A stretch of DNA of 64,000 nt, taken from Perognathus longimembris pacificus (Eukaryota; Chordata; Mammalia; Rodentia; Heteromyidae). Made by a program: the position numbers and the translations under genes. Under the pieces are notes generated by a model, which had not been told where the DNA came from, did not search any database, and saw only the letters and a list, made by a program, of their open reading frames with translations. The stretch covers positions 36,274,832 to 36,338,831 of the forward strand of contig NC_063172.1 of the NCBI RefSeq assembly GCF_023159225.1, read 5' to 3'. Positions 12,455 to 23,684 of the stretch are shown piece after piece (position 1 is the first letter of the stretch; the number at the start of each line of letters is the position of its first letter).

Positions 12455-12668
12455 TTTTTCTTTTCTTTTTTTTTTTGGCCAGTCCTGGGGCTTGGACTCA
12501 GGGCCTGAGCACTGTCCCTGGCTTCTTTTTGCTCAAGGCTAGCACTCTGCCACTTGAGCCACAGCGCCACCTCTGGTCGTTTTCTGTATATGTGGTGCTG
12601 GGGAATTGAACCCAGGGCCTCATGTGTACAAGGCAAGCACTCTTGCCACTAGGCCATATCCCCAGCCC
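12455..12668 (-). mobile_element. ID-ID' dimer SINE
   Basis: Full-length minus-oriented copy. From the right come 'gggctggggatatggcctag', the tRNA-like B box, the ID' half, and an A tail seen as T-rich 12455-12476. Identical 15-bp target duplications, tcacgaacatttctt, lie at 12440-12454 and 12670-12684. The low divergence indicates a young insertion. Confidence 0.95.
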
Positions 12669-12684
12669 ATCACGAACATTTCTT

Positions 12685-13029
12685 GCATAGCTTAAGTATG
12701 GACCTAGTCCTTCTTTGCTTGGTCCTCACTCTCTAACTTTTTTATCTCCTTCTATTTTCTATGGAAATTAATTTGGTCCCTGTATGTGGATTGCAATCTA
12801 TATGATGTCTATATGTCTTAATGATGCTGTGATGGAGCTGGGACCATCTATGGCTGAGGCCTACAACAGGCTAGGCATATTTTCAGATATGGATGATATG
12901 ACTGATAATACGCCTAGCATGTTGCAGCATTTTCCCCCACTTTTTGATTAACATTCTCTTTGAGAAATTGAAAATGTATAGTGTAATACACTAATGAAAA
13001 CTATAAATGAAACAGAAACTAGAATCAAA
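12685..13029. other. Unassigned DNA
   Basis: No gene or repeat recognised. Confidence 0.35.
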
Positions 13030-13330
13030 GGGCAATGTGATAGTGGTTATTACTTTGGCTATGTGGTTAGGAGATGTCTTTCTGAGAAAATGATATTTTA
13101 ACACAAATCTGAATATGAGAGAAAATCATATGTATATCAAGAGATAGAGAAGTCTATGCAGCGAGAATAGTAAGAGCTGAGTCCTCAAGCTATGAGCTTC
13201 CTTTGCTGGCATGGAGTGAGTTTTGGTAGCCAAGAATTAGGTCATGTATGGTGAAAGGAGTCATGGGAGACACATGATCTGACTTACATTTTAGCTCTTT
13301 TTCTTAAGATCCTCAGTTTACTTAATGATA
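13030..13330 (-). repeat. L2 LINE fragment
   Basis: 'cacatgatctgacttacatt' and the upstream 'agaaaatgatattttaacac' pattern match the reverse complement of the L2 3' region. Ancient and diverged. Confidence 0.55.
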
Positions 13331-13359
13331 CTATCATCTACGTTTTGAGATATAGTTAC

Positions 13360-13825
13360 TTCACGGAAGGTTCACATATTACTTCATTCAATTCTCAACA
13401 GTATTAGATAGATAATATCAAGCTATCCTATGGATAGGGACAGGAATTAGAATAAGTTTAATGATTTTCTGTGTCAATACGTGATTGAGCTGGAATTTAA
13501 GCTTGAGACTGGCTCTGAAACCCAATTTTCTTTTATTTTTTGGCCAGTCCTGTGGCTTGAACTCTGGGCCTGGGCTCTATCCCTCCGCTTCTTTTGTTCA
13601 AGGCTAGTATTCTACCACTTGAGCCACAGCACCACTAGTGGCTTTTTCTGAGTATTGTTTTGGAGATAAGAATCACACAGACTTTCCTTCCTGAGCTGGC
13701 TTTCAACCTCGATTTTCAGATCTCAGCCTCCTGAGTAGCCATGATTCCAGGCATGAACCATTGTCATCTGGCTCTGAAGCCCAATCTTGCTTCATTACAG
13801 TGCTCCTTCCTTGTAATGTCATAAG
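13360..13825 (-). repeat. MIR SINE split by a younger SINE
   Basis: 13360-13530 reads as reverse MIR (pattern 'ctatcctatggatagggaca', 'gattgagctggaatttaagc', 'ctggctctgaaac'). The MIR end continues at 13771-13825 ('gctctgaagcccaatcttgc'). The gap is filled by the SINE at 13531-13769. Confidence 0.6.
13531..13769 (-). mobile_element. 7SL-ID composite SINE inserted in MIR
   Basis: Contains reverse ID' body ('accacttgagccacagcacc') and 7SL head ('tcagatctcagcctcctgag'). Target duplications ggctctgaaacccaattttc (13511-13530) and ggctctgaagcccaatcttg (13770-13789) flank it. Confidence 0.9.
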
Positions 13826-14384
13826 AATGAAGACTGAGGAAACATCTAGAAGGAAAAAATAGCCCTGAGTACTAATGACAGATTAAGTTGGAAGACTCCT
13901 CAGCTTTTTTATTATCCTTACAATATATGTTTCAGCTTGTTAGTTTGGGGAGAAGAAGCTATTTGATGTTGGTAGATCTCCATAATAGGTGTTGAATATA
14001 GATTCTAGTAAATTCAGAGCAGATACCTTGAGAATAAAAGTTCCACTTGGTAATCTTCCTCATTAACATTTACTGTTCTATTGAACATTTAAGAGTACCT
14101 TTAGAATGCTTTTATCCCCATTTTTATCGAAGTCATATATACACATAAATACCATAAGGCTCAGCATTAAAATAGCCATTTTCTCCCTCCATCTTCCCAC
14201 CATCCTGTGTCAACTTCATCCTCCATTTCCTAAACATAATCCTTTCCATTTCTTCCAGATAAGTTTCCTGTGACTTGTATTCCCACATTTCTAAGCACCG
14301 TTATTTCTCTAATTTTTCAGTAGTCTGCTGTCTGCTTCTATCTTTGATTACACAAGGGAATTTTAACAGTATTTGTGAGCTTCA
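13826..14384. other. Unassigned DNA
   Basis: No gene or repeat recognised. Confidence 0.35.
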
Positions 14385-14655
14385 ATATATGTGTATTGGA
14401 ACTAGGGAAGGGAAAAGGAATACTAAAATAGAGAGGCAAAGGACAAAAAGACAAACCAATGCAACAGCAACACCTACAAAACTATATGTTGTAAATCAAC
14501 TGTACAACTCATAGGGGGAGAGAAATGGGAAGGAGGAAGGCGGGGCAGGAAATGAGGGAGGAAGTAACAAGTTGCATAAGAAATGTACTCACTGCCTTAC
14601 ATATGAAACTGTAACCCCTCTGTACTTCACTTTGCCAATAAAGAAAAGAAAACAT
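14385..14655 (+). mobile_element. L1 3'-end fragment
   Basis: 'ggaactagggaagggaaaag', then a G/A-rich block, then 'gaaatgtactcactgcctta' and 'tgaaactgtaacccctctgt' with a terminal CCAATAAAG-type tail. The same end is found on many L1 copies in this window, including part of the 3' UTR of the full-length L1 at 40538-47667. 5'-truncated. Confidence 0.8.
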
Positions 14656-14684
14656 ATCACTTGCAAGGTGCCAGTTTATAATTG

Positions 14685-14890
14685 GAGCTACCAAAAAGAC
14701 TGAGATCTGGAACATATCATTTAGAAGTTAGCCCAGGCAGAAAGGTCTATGAGAAGGATCTCACAGTAGGGCTGGAGGCAAGTCTCAACTTCTAGTGTGT
14801 CAGCTGAGCAAGCAGGTTAAGTCAGGATGAGATAACACCCTGGAGAAACCAAGAAAAGAAAAGAAAAGAAAAAAAAACAAACAAAAACAA
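14685..14890 (+). mobile_element. Degenerate 7SL-ID SINE
   Basis: 'gactgagatctggaacatat', 'gttagcccaggcagaaaggt', then a weak ID' half and an AAAAG-rich tail. Diverged copy. Confidence 0.5.
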
Positions 14891-15301
14891 AACAAAAGCA
14901 GCCATCTCTCTTATGCAATCTTAGCAGTCTTACTCAAAGCCCTCCCGTGGCTTTCTCACTTATTCAGTCATAGCAAAGTCCCTTATGGGTAGACTTTAAG
15001 GTCCTCAATAGAACTCAGTCTGCCTCGATAGACCATCTCTGTAATCTCAAATCATTTTTCTGTCACTTTCCTATCTTCTTTAGCTATGCTGGCCTAAATG
15101 AGACTTCTCACCAATACCAATTGTGTTTTCTGTTCAGGACCCAGGTGCTAACTTCCTTTCTTGGAAGTTTCATCCTTCCGCATTCCTAATGTTAAATCTT
15201 TCACAACTATCTCAGTGAAAATGCAGCCCTTTATAGGATATACCTCTTCATCATGGCTTTCTCCCACTACTTGCTTTGTTTTCTTTTGATGCTCTTTATT
15301 T
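14891..15301. other. Unassigned DNA
   Basis: No gene or repeat recognised. Confidence 0.35.
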
Positions 15302-15530
15302 TATATTATATATATTGTGTCAGTCATAGGGCTTGAACTCAGGGCCTGGACACAGTCCCTGAGCTCTTTTGCTCAAGCTAGTGCTTTAACCCCTTGAGCC
15401 AAAGCACCACTTCCAGTTTTATGGTGACTGATTGGAGATAAGAGTCTCGTGAACTTTCCTAACCACAATCCTCAGATCTCAGCTTCCTGTGCAGCAAGGA
15501 TTAGAAGCATGAGCTACTAGCACCGGGCTT
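15302..15530 (-). mobile_element. 7SL-ID composite SINE
   Basis: Reverse ID' body ('cttgagccaaagcaccactt') and 7SL head ('ctcagatctcagcttcctgt'). Imperfect target duplications, ttgatgctctttatt at about 15287-15301 and ctgatgctttttata at about 15531-15545. Confidence 0.85.
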
Positions 15531-15589
15531 CTGATGCTTTTTATATATTTAATTGGTATAGTCAGCAATATACTTGCTTATTGTGTGTA

Positions 15590-15740
15590 CCCTCACATTC
15601 TAGTAAGCTCTGTGATGGCAATAAATGTCTGCTCTATTCACTACTCTATTCCTAGCACCTAAAATAATAGGTACATAATAGTGCATAGGTACAAAATAGT
15701 ACATAATAGGTGCTGATTACTTGTTCATTGAGTGAATAAA
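15590..15740 (+). repeat. L2 LINE 3' end with internal local duplication
   Basis: The order 'gtaagctctgtgatggcaat', 'ctactctattcctagcacct', 'ataataggtgctgatta', 'cattgagtgaataaatt' follows the L2 3' end. The segment 'aataggtacataatag' is locally repeated at 15667-15705. Confidence 0.7.
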
Positions 15741-16732
15741 TTGCTCAAATTTGAACCATATAGCAGATTCTTTACACTTTTAATGCAACTTTTTCATTGG
15801 TGTTAGTATTACTTTGCTTGCCAAATTGTTTAGTTTTCTCCATATTTAATTAGCTTATCATAAATTATGCTCTGTTGATGCAACAAAAACTATCTTCCAG
15901 TCCAAGAAGCATATGACAACAAAAATGTATTTCTTTTCTCTGTTTTTTGCTATTTCAGGATAGCAAGTCGTCTTCTGTAGGTTCCTCTTTTTGTGGTCCC
16001 AGGATCAGACTTTTGAAGAGAGAAAAGAATGAATGGGAAAGTTGCATGATGGCTACGAAGACTGCCTTACAGAAGTGTTGTCTCTGATTTTGCTGTCATT
16101 ACATTTAACAAAAGAGGTCACACACACCTGTGGCACCAGTAACTCAGAAAAATGCACTCAATCATAAAGAAAAGAGTGACAACAAATATTTTTGAAGTAC
16201 TGATGTCTGCATATCCAGTATCATCACTCCTTTCCCCAAAGCTCTTACAAAAGAACACCATTATTTTTTGCTACTCAAAAATTACATATTGATTGGCAAA
16301 AATGAGAAAGTGCAATTGGAGAATATAAATCAAAATAATGTTTGTGTGATATCATGTCCTATAGAAATCGTTTACTCAGTATTTTGCAACTACGAGGTCA
16401 CATACAGTAATGTGCCCTGATCATAACGCCTAATATCTTTTTTTTCACAAAACATATAAAATATTTTGCATGTTCACTGGATTCCTTGATCTAGTCATCT
16501 TTCTTTTCAGTGTGTCTTCTTGTCTTCACTGAGCATGTCCTTTCACTGTTTTGGAGAAAACATTCCTTGACAGAAGTAAATATGTGGAAACTATTACTTG
16601 CTTAACATCTTTATCTTCAACTTGATTCTTTATCCTTAACCTGATTAATTATATTTCCAGGTTATAAATAATTTTATCTATGAATTTTGTTTGAGAATTT
16701 TACATTCTAGATTGGAAATTACTTTGATTGAT
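15741..16732. other. Unassigned DNA
   Basis: No coding gene or recognised repeat. Confidence 0.35.
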
Positions 16733-16951
16733 TTTTTTTTTTTTTCCGATTCCAGTGCTTAAACTCAGGGTCTGGGCACTGTCGTGAGTTCCACTTTGCT
16801 CAAGGCTAGCACTCTACCACAGGCCACAGAGCCACAGGGCCACATTACCACTTCCACCATTTTCTGTTTATGTGGCTCTGAGGAATTGAACCCAGGGTTT
16901 CATGCATGCCAGGCTAGGCAAGGACTTTACCACTAAGCCACATTCCCAGCC
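16733..16951 (-). mobile_element. ID-ID' dimer SINE, older copy
   Basis: Reverse ID head ('taagccacattcccagccc') and ID' half with an internal duplication of 'ggccacagagccacaggg'. T-rich tail at left. Flanks ctttgattgattt and ccttgattgactt look like a target duplication. Confidence 0.85.
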
Positions 16952-17528
16952 CTTGATTGACTTTCTGAAGGCACTACTTCATTTACCTCTAGTAGCTGAG
17001 GTTGAGCCCTTGAGGCCCCTCAGATATTGGTGTTTAGAATTTTTTTCTTTTAGGTTTTCTTTCTTCCCTTTATCATCAAGTTTCCCCAGAAATGTAGAAT
17101 ATTCTACATTGTCTAGATATTTCCAGAATTTCAAGAATGAAATAATTTACACAGTGAATTATAAATTTTTACAACTTTGGAAAGTTGGGGGAAATGAAAG
17201 TAAGCAGAAGGTATTTTGAAAACAGCAAATATTATTCTTGGCTGCATGAGAACCACAGTGAATGGTTTTCAAGAACAATCTAAAGCTGTGAACCTGCACA
17301 TTGGACAGTGCCTATGGGCATTAGCTCAGGAGCTTTTCACAAATATTTTTCTTGCTCTTTTGTACATAAAATCTTTTGTGAGCACATCTCATCGGGAGAC
17401 ATTTAAATGAAGTTGTAAAGAAGTAAGGGCAGAAAACACAACTTCCATATGTTATGCTCCATAGAATAGGAATGAGCTTAGAAAGGTGGGCAAGCAGATT
17501 TATGTAAGAAAAGTTGTCTTAATCTGGG
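16952..17528. other. Unassigned DNA
   Basis: Frames at 16902-17219 and 17216-17410 (plus) overlap or abut SINE sequence, show no known domain and are regarded as chance. Confidence 0.35.
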
Positions 17529-17900
17529 ACTTTATTTTTTAAAACATTTTTTGTTATTATAAAAGTGATGTAGAGAGCACTTACAGGTACATAAGCCAGA
17601 TAAGGAGGATGTTTCTTTTTAAATCATCTCAATACTTTCCTCACTCTCTCCTAGGTTTTCCCTCTCATCCCCATCCACAAATTGTATAGTTCATTTTCTA
17701 CATAGTATCTAGTGAGTACCACTGGTGCCTTTGTTCGCCCTTTGTCCCTCCATTTCTGTGCTTCCCCTTACCCTCCCAAAGACAGCTAAACAAATAAGAC
17801 AAAATGAGGGGGGACCAAAAATAGCAATAAAGAAAAACAAAACACTTTTGTTTCCATTTCCTGGAGTTCATTTCAATAAATATTATTTTATATGATCAGA
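17529..17900 (-). mobile_element. L1 3'-end fragment, diverged
   Basis: Starts with the reverse of the L1 tail ('attataaaagtgatgtagag', 'cactcattttccc'-like pyrimidine block). Ends in the conserved reverse block 'tccatttcctggagttcatt'. More diverged than its neighbours. Confidence 0.65.
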
Positions 17901-18164
17901 TACACACATCTATTGCATATTTATGATCCTCTAGGTATTCACATAGAATGAGACTGGAAGAAGGCCTATTTTTTAATTTATTCTTGTTGCACTTGGGAGG
18001 GCTAATCTAGTTTTGAAGAGCATACTGGAGGAAAGTTTCTCCAATTCCTTTAAAATGTCCTTATTTTTTTCTTTGTTGAAGTTTTTAGGAAATAATGTCC
18101 GTCAAATATTGAGACTTTTCTTAGTGTTTTTTTCAACACTTGCTCTCCTCTTTTTCTTACATCA

Positions 18165-18600
18165 TTAAAAAAAAAACTAATTTATTTATTTCCAAAGTGA
18201 TGTGCAAAGGGGTTACAGTTTCATACATAATGTAGTGAGTACATTTCTTATCAAACTTGTTACTTCTCCCTCATTTTTCTCCCACCCACCCCCCTCCCCA
18301 TTTTTGGCCACCCCCATGAGTTGTATATTGTCTTGTCAGTATTGCTGTTGCATTGGTTCACCTTTTACCCTTTGTCTCTCCATTTTGATGTTCCCCTTCC
18401 CTTCCCTAGTTCCAATAAAAGGATATGCAATACCCAGGGTACCAAAATCAGTTACAGTAGCATCAGGGGTAAAACCATGGGGGAAAAAGACAAAAGAAAA
18501 AGGCATAATTTCATATGGTATGTTGAAAATAGCAACCACGATAAAACACTTATTTCCATAACTTGAAGTTCATTTTGCTTAGCATCATCTTATGTGTTCA
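18165..18600 (-). mobile_element. L1 3'-end fragment
   Basis: Order of blocks: 'gtgatgtgcaaaggggttac', C-rich stretch, 'ttgtatattgtcttgtcagt', 'ggggtaaaaccatggggg', 'tatggtatgttgaaaatagc', 'tccataacttgaagttcatt'. Same order as the copies at 18780 and 20870. Confidence 0.8.
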
Positions 18601-19227
18601 TATGTACATAGCTATTGAGCTATGTGATCTTCTACCAAGACCATCCTAGACATGTACTAATTATTACCAATGAGGGAAACCAGAGTCTATGTTTCTTTGG
18701 GAATGGCTCACTTTTATTATGTTGTATTTGCTAAGGTATTTCTATTGATTCTCTTGAATTTCCACTCTATTGAATTTTTTAAATTTAATTTTTTCTTTAT
18801 TGTCAAAGTACAGAGGGGTTATAGTTTCATATGTAAATCAGTGAGTATATTTCTTATTCAACTTGTTACCTCTTCCCTCATTCCCCCTCCCTCCCTCCCC
18901 CTTTTCCTCCCTCCCCCCATGAGTTGTACAGTTGTTTACACCAAATGGTTTTTGTAAATATTGCTTTTGGAATGGTTTGTCTTTTTATCCTTTTGTTGGG
19001 TTCTGGCTATACCTTTAAGGGGCAGTCCGGAGAAGCCTGCCTCCTCTCCCGCCCTGGGGCTGCTTGGCTGTTAGCCACTCCTACCCCGTTCCGGGTCCAG
19101 AACCGGAAGAGATAGCAAACCAGCCCCGCCTTCCGCCTCAGCCACGTGTGGATATCATAATGGCATCGAGCCTATCCCAAGAGGGTGGTTCTGTGGGCTG
19201 TGCTCTCCGCCTCTAGAGGAAGTTCTG

Positions 19228-19315
19228 TGACATCACTATGATGGGCAGCTTATCAGCCTATCACTAGTATGCAGCTAGTCCCTCCCCTTCCTGCCGCCAT
19301 TACTGTTATATAAAC
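19228..19315 (+). promoter_or_regulatory. Core promoter module of the solo LTR
   Basis: TGACATCAC at 19228-19236, CCGCCATTAC at 19294-19303 and TATATAAAC at about 19307-19315. The last two are separated as in the LTR at 372-669. The sites are known ATF/CRE-like, YY1-like and TATA types. Activity is not shown. Confidence 0.6.
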
Positions 19316-19393
19316 TCCTCCCCTGAGTAAATCCGGTGGAAGTTCCAGAAGCTTACCCGAGACAGCCCTCGTGTCCTGCCTCCTTATTCTCAG

Positions 19394-19417
19394 TGGGGGG
19401 TGGGGGGTGGGGGGGGT
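19394..19417 (+). other. Potential G-quadruplex in LTR R/U5
   Basis: Consecutive G runs of six to eight separated by single T residues, giving at least three long runs plus a run able to split. It sits downstream of the TATA box and is absent at the equivalent place in the other solo LTR. Confidence 0.6.
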
Positions 19418-19976
19418 GTCTCGCAGCCACACACGCCAAGGCTTGCACGTAGCCCTCACTCCAGCTTTGCCATCTGAGGGACGGACGGCTTACACTCGAG
19501 GGTGAAAGGGGACTACACAGGAGGTAACAAGGCCCGGCATCCTTTGTCTCTCGACATTGGTATTCCCTTTCCCTTCCCTAGTTCTAATACACATATATAC
19601 AGTATCCAGAGTACTAAGATCAGATACAGTGATAGCAGGGGTAAAACCATGGGAAGGGAATACAAGAGAAAGGAAAAAAAGAGAAAGAAAAAATAAAAGG
19701 TACTGTTTCATATGGCATGTTGAAACTAGTTACAACAATAATATACCACTTGTTTCCATAAAGTAGTTTTTAAATTTTCTTGTTATATATTTAATTTCCA
19801 TTTTTATTTTATTTATATATTATAACAAAAGATTTTTATTATATAAATAATACATATGATAGGCACATATATAACACTTATATTTATGAATAAATATGTG
19901 TAGTATTACATTATAAGAATTTTTAAAATAGCTGGTGTTATTTCAGCCAGCAATACTTGAGAGTTAGGCTCTGATG

Positions 19977-19982
<6 letters not shown>

Positions 19983-20032
<50 letters not shown>

Positions 20033-20125
20033 TACATTTATACACATACACACATACATGCATATATATGCATATATAGCTCTGTGTGTGTGTGTGTGTG
20101 TGTGTATGTGAGTGTGTGTGTAGGG
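19983..20125. repeat. (TA)n, CA/TA and (TG)n compound microsatellite
   Basis: TA repeats from 19983 to about 20021 pass into mixed CACATA/TACA sequence and then TG repeats at about 20083-20125. Confidence 0.95.
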
Positions 20126-20869
20126 GGCATGGGTAAGCTTCTCACAGGGTCGGTAATGTGTTGTTCTGTGTTGGCTTTTAATCTTGTGTTTTGCGTAGCT
20201 TTACTGTTAGTCTTCTGCCTGGTGAAATGGAAGAGATTTAAGGGATAACCTAGGATACTAGCTTTGTGAATACTGTAAGCTGAGACAACTTAATTCTAGC
20301 ACTGAATAACTCGGAATAGTTCTATTTTTTTCCTTTTCATCTTGACTTATCCTTTTCCATTTCCCGTGTCTCTAACTTTATACTCCTCTAGTGTAATTTC
20401 TACTGAGATTAAACCCCATCTATTCCAGTAGAGTTTTCCAGAAGTGTGGTTTTGTATTTTTTCAAACTTTTTCAAACCTTTTGATACAGAAACTTTGGGT
20501 TACTCTCATACCCAAGTCAAGTCTTGAAAAATCATCGACTACATCCAAATCCAGGTATCCAGTTTGCTGTCTTAAAAAAAAATATCATTACATATCTGCC
20601 ATTTCCTCTATTGCTATTAATGTTATCTAAGAAACAGATGACCATTGTTTAACCTTGCACTTTAGCCATCTACTCTTAATACTTGTTAGAGATGCTTGAC
20701 TTAAAATCCAGTCAACCACAAAATTAGGAGCAAAATTGCATTTTATTCTATATAGCTGTTTGCTTAGTAATCACTAAAGAAAGAATAAAAAGAAGACAAA
20801 AATTTTGTACTGGGAAGTTTTTACATACTTTACATTTTATTAATCTGTAATTCATATACCATACTCTTT
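20126..20869. other. Unassigned DNA
   Basis: No gene or repeat recognised. Confidence 0.35.
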
Positions 20870-21375
20870 TTTTTTTAGGGTTTTTTTCTTCTTTGTTGTC
20901 AAAGTGAAGTACAGTGGGGTTACAGTTTCATATGTAAGGCAAGTACATTACTTACCCAACTTGTTACCTCCTCCCTCATTTTTCCCCCATCTCCCACCTC
21001 TCCAGTTCCCTCCCCTTCATGAGTTGTACAGTTAATTTACACCAGTTGGCTTTAGTATCACTTTTTCAATGGTTTGTCTTTTTATCTTTTGTCTCTCTTT
21101 TTTGGCATTCCCTTTCCTTGACCTATGGTTTCCCTCATAGTGAATATGTAGTACATATCCAGGATAGACATAGTAGAAGAGCACAACAGCTCAACAGCAA
21201 TGCCCATATGAATGCATAAGATAATGCTAAGTGAAATGTACTCCATGTTATGGAAATAAGTAGTATATCATTGCTGTAGTTAATTTCAATATACCTAGTG
21301 AAACTATAACTTTTGTTCTCTTATTCCTATCCTATGGTTTACTCCTGCTATTACTGTAACTGATCTTAGTAACAT
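20870..21375 (-). mobile_element. L1 3'-end fragment
   Basis: Blocks in the same order as the 18.2 and 18.8 kb copies: 'acagtggggttacagtttca', 'tgagttgtacagttaattta', 'gctaagtgaaatgtactcca', 'gttatggaaataagtagtat'. The right end is approximate. Confidence 0.8.
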
Positions 21376-22499
21376 ACTGTTTTAACTTCTAAAACTTAGT
21401 GGTTTCTAGTTGTGCAAGTTAATAATACCTTTTTTTGAATGTCATTTTGTTTAATCCTATCAGCCTGAACAATTATTGTCATTAACATTACTTTCATAAC
21501 TAGAAAAAAAGTCAAGATCAAGGACACTAAATTGGTCACCCAACTCTCACATATGGAAAGGATGGGTTCTTTCTTTGAATCTAACTCTGTCCACCTTCAA
21601 AGTCCAAATTTCCTCATTGTCTCTGACTTCTCAAGAATTGAAAGTCCATCATATTCTGGTTGTATCTCTCAACCAAGAGTTATTAAAATCAATTTTGTTC
21701 TATCATCAATAAAACATAAAATTAGTGTCTATCATTATGCTTTTGATTTACTATTGAAATCTTTTCCTAAGATCATATATACATGTCTTGCCTTACTTTA
21801 TTCAAAAGAATTTGATGAGAATTGAGTATGTAGCACTATGCAAAAGCAATAAAATTCATATATATGTAAATTAAATAAAATGATAATGTACCTGTATTGA
21901 ATGTTAAACAGATTTTTTCAAAAGTATCTTCTTATCTCTATTCCTGGAGGATCATAGGTCATGGACCTAGTACTCTGTCAAGAAACTGATCTAAAACAGT
22001 GCTGAAAGAAAAAAAAAAGAACAAGCAAACAAAAAAATCCCTTTGATTCTGCTAGTAAGGCTTGGAGTGTGGGATGAAAGATTTCAGAATATAATACTTA
22101 CTGTTATCTTTTCTGTGATGGTAACTTTTACACATAATACAGATAATCCCTTGATATTGCCTGCTGAGAATTTTATTTCAAAAACTCCTTGTTCATTCAT
22201 TAATGTGTGCTCTTGAAGAAGACGCACATAATCCCGATACTTGTATGAGATGTGCCACTATTTCCTAGACCTATCTCCCTCATGGAAAAGGGAATTAGAA
22301 GTGTGAATGCTATAGTTCATGTGCCTGACCTATTTTACTTGGAGGGATACTCATGCTGCATCTGTTATTAAAAATGTACTGGAGAGAAATGAGAAGCACT
22401 CCCTTTGCCTGTCTTTAAGCGAATAGCATAAGTATTATCAATGAAAACAGGCCATTTTCTTTATTAAGTAAGCTTACCATGGGCATTGAAATGGTCATT
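21376..22499. other. Unassigned DNA
   Basis: The 97-codon frame at 21532-21825 (plus) has no recognisable motif. Nothing else supported. Confidence 0.35.
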
Positions 22500-22695
22500 G
22501 TAGTGTAGTGGTCCTCAGACCAGCGATATCAAAATCACTGGGGAACTTGTTAGAAATGAAAATTTACCATTGACTCCAAGTCTTACAGAATTAGAGTTTT
22601 GGAAGTAACAGCCTGAGTTGACTAGTACTCTATCAAGCCTGGTCATTCTGGTATCTGATGAGTTTCTGATATGTTCTGGAATGTGAAAAAGGCCA
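22500..22695 (+). repeat. MER5-like hAT DNA transposon remnant
   Basis: 'gtagtggtcctcagaccagc' and 'aatcactggggaacttgtta' match the MER5A start ('cagtggttctcaa') and its 'cacctgggaacttgttagaaat' segment. Ancient non-autonomous element. Confidence 0.6.
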
Positions 22696-23036
22696 ACACA
22701 AAAATAACAAATAACCACCATAGACCACAATGACCACAAAAGGATTGAGACAACAGCCTGAATGGAAGTAACTCAAAGAAACAATTAAATGGCTTTCTCA
22801 GGAAGTCAGGGAAGTGTCAGAAAAGAGGACAGATTTGTAGTCTCTTGTTTGGGATAGAGTGATCTAGTCCTTCCATATCCATCTTATACTCATTTTGTGG
22901 CCAGAAAGACTTAGAAGGATCTAATCTATCACTCAAAGAGTTGTACATCCAAGATTTTTAAAAATTAAAGGAAACCACAAAGTGCCAATTATGCTAATTG
23001 TAGCACTCTTAATCGTTCCAGTTATTCCTCTTCTAT
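22696..23036. other. Unassigned DNA
   Basis: No gene or repeat recognised. Confidence 0.35.
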
Positions 23037-23050
23037 TAATCCCTTTCTTT

Positions 23051-23160
23051 TTTAAAAATAATAATTATTTATTGTCAAAGTGATGTACAGAGGGGTTACA
23101 GTTTCATACGTAAGGCCATGGGTACATTTCTTGTACTATTTGTTACCTCCTCCCTCACTC
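23051..23160 (-). mobile_element. Short 5'-truncated L1 insertion (110 bp)
   Basis: Only the L1 tail remains ('gtgatgtacagaggggttac', 'gtttcatacgtaaggccatg'). Exact 14-bp target duplications ttaatccctttctt lie at 23037-23050 and 23161-23174, defining both ends. Confidence 0.92.
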
Positions 23161-23174
23161 TTAATCCCTTTCTT

Positions 23175-23684
23175 ATGAGAATAAAATTACCCTTGTGAGT
23201 CTCAAAAAACTGAGACAGAATTCTTGAGATGAAGAATAACAAAAAAGGGAGAAAAAGAAAAAGAAGAGAAAGGAGAGGGGACTAGAAGTGGTAGGTAGAA
23301 GGAGAACGAGAGAGAGAGAGATTATTTAGAGTAGAAAATATAGCCATGATTATAAATAATTGAGAAAAATCATCATCCTTTGCATTGCCTATAGTGTGAG
23401 TGATCATCTCTAATTTCCATTGTGTTGGATAATTTGAATTGGCTAATTTATCCCTTCATCTCATTTTTAGCTCAGCATTCCATATTTAAGGCAGTGCCAT
23501 TGCTTTTAATGTCTCTCATTTGTGAATCAACAAGTAATAAGAAACTTGCCCAAGATAATATTCCTTTCTTTGAACATTTTTACACTTTATTTTTAACTCT
23601 CTTATTAGACTTCTCTCCCTTTATAATAGCTATCAAATTATAAATCTTCTATCTCCCATTATATTACAAAAAGATATAACTTTT
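23175..23684. other. Purine-rich stretch and unassigned DNA
   Basis: 23240-23325 is AG-rich with a short (GA)n. The rest is not recognised. Confidence 0.4.

Larger units (their letters stand above)
18994..19539 (+). mobile_element. Solo ERVK-type LTR, 546 bp
   Basis: Begins TGTTGGG and ends CCCGGCA, flanked by a perfect 6-bp duplication TCCTTT. A 6-bp duplication is the usual class II (ERVK) footprint. It contains TGACATCAC (19228), CCGCCATTAC (19294) and TATATAAAC (about 19307), marking U3, with R/U5 to the right. AGTAAA at about 19327 may stand in for a polyadenylation signal. A G-rich run (19394-19417) follows. No internal retroviral sequence is present, so the provirus was lost by LTR-LTR recombination. 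Related to the minus-strand LTRs at 25337-25878 and 372-669. Confidence 0.88.
18780..19780 (-). mobile_element. L1 3'-end fragment split by a solo LTR
   Basis: 18780-18993 carries the tail and pyrimidine block. The element resumes at 19540 ('tcctttgtctctcgacattg') and runs to the 'tttccataaagtag' block. The intervening 546 bp is a solo LTR whose 6-bp duplication TCCTTT (18988-18993 and 19540-19545) derives from this L1. Confidence 0.85.
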
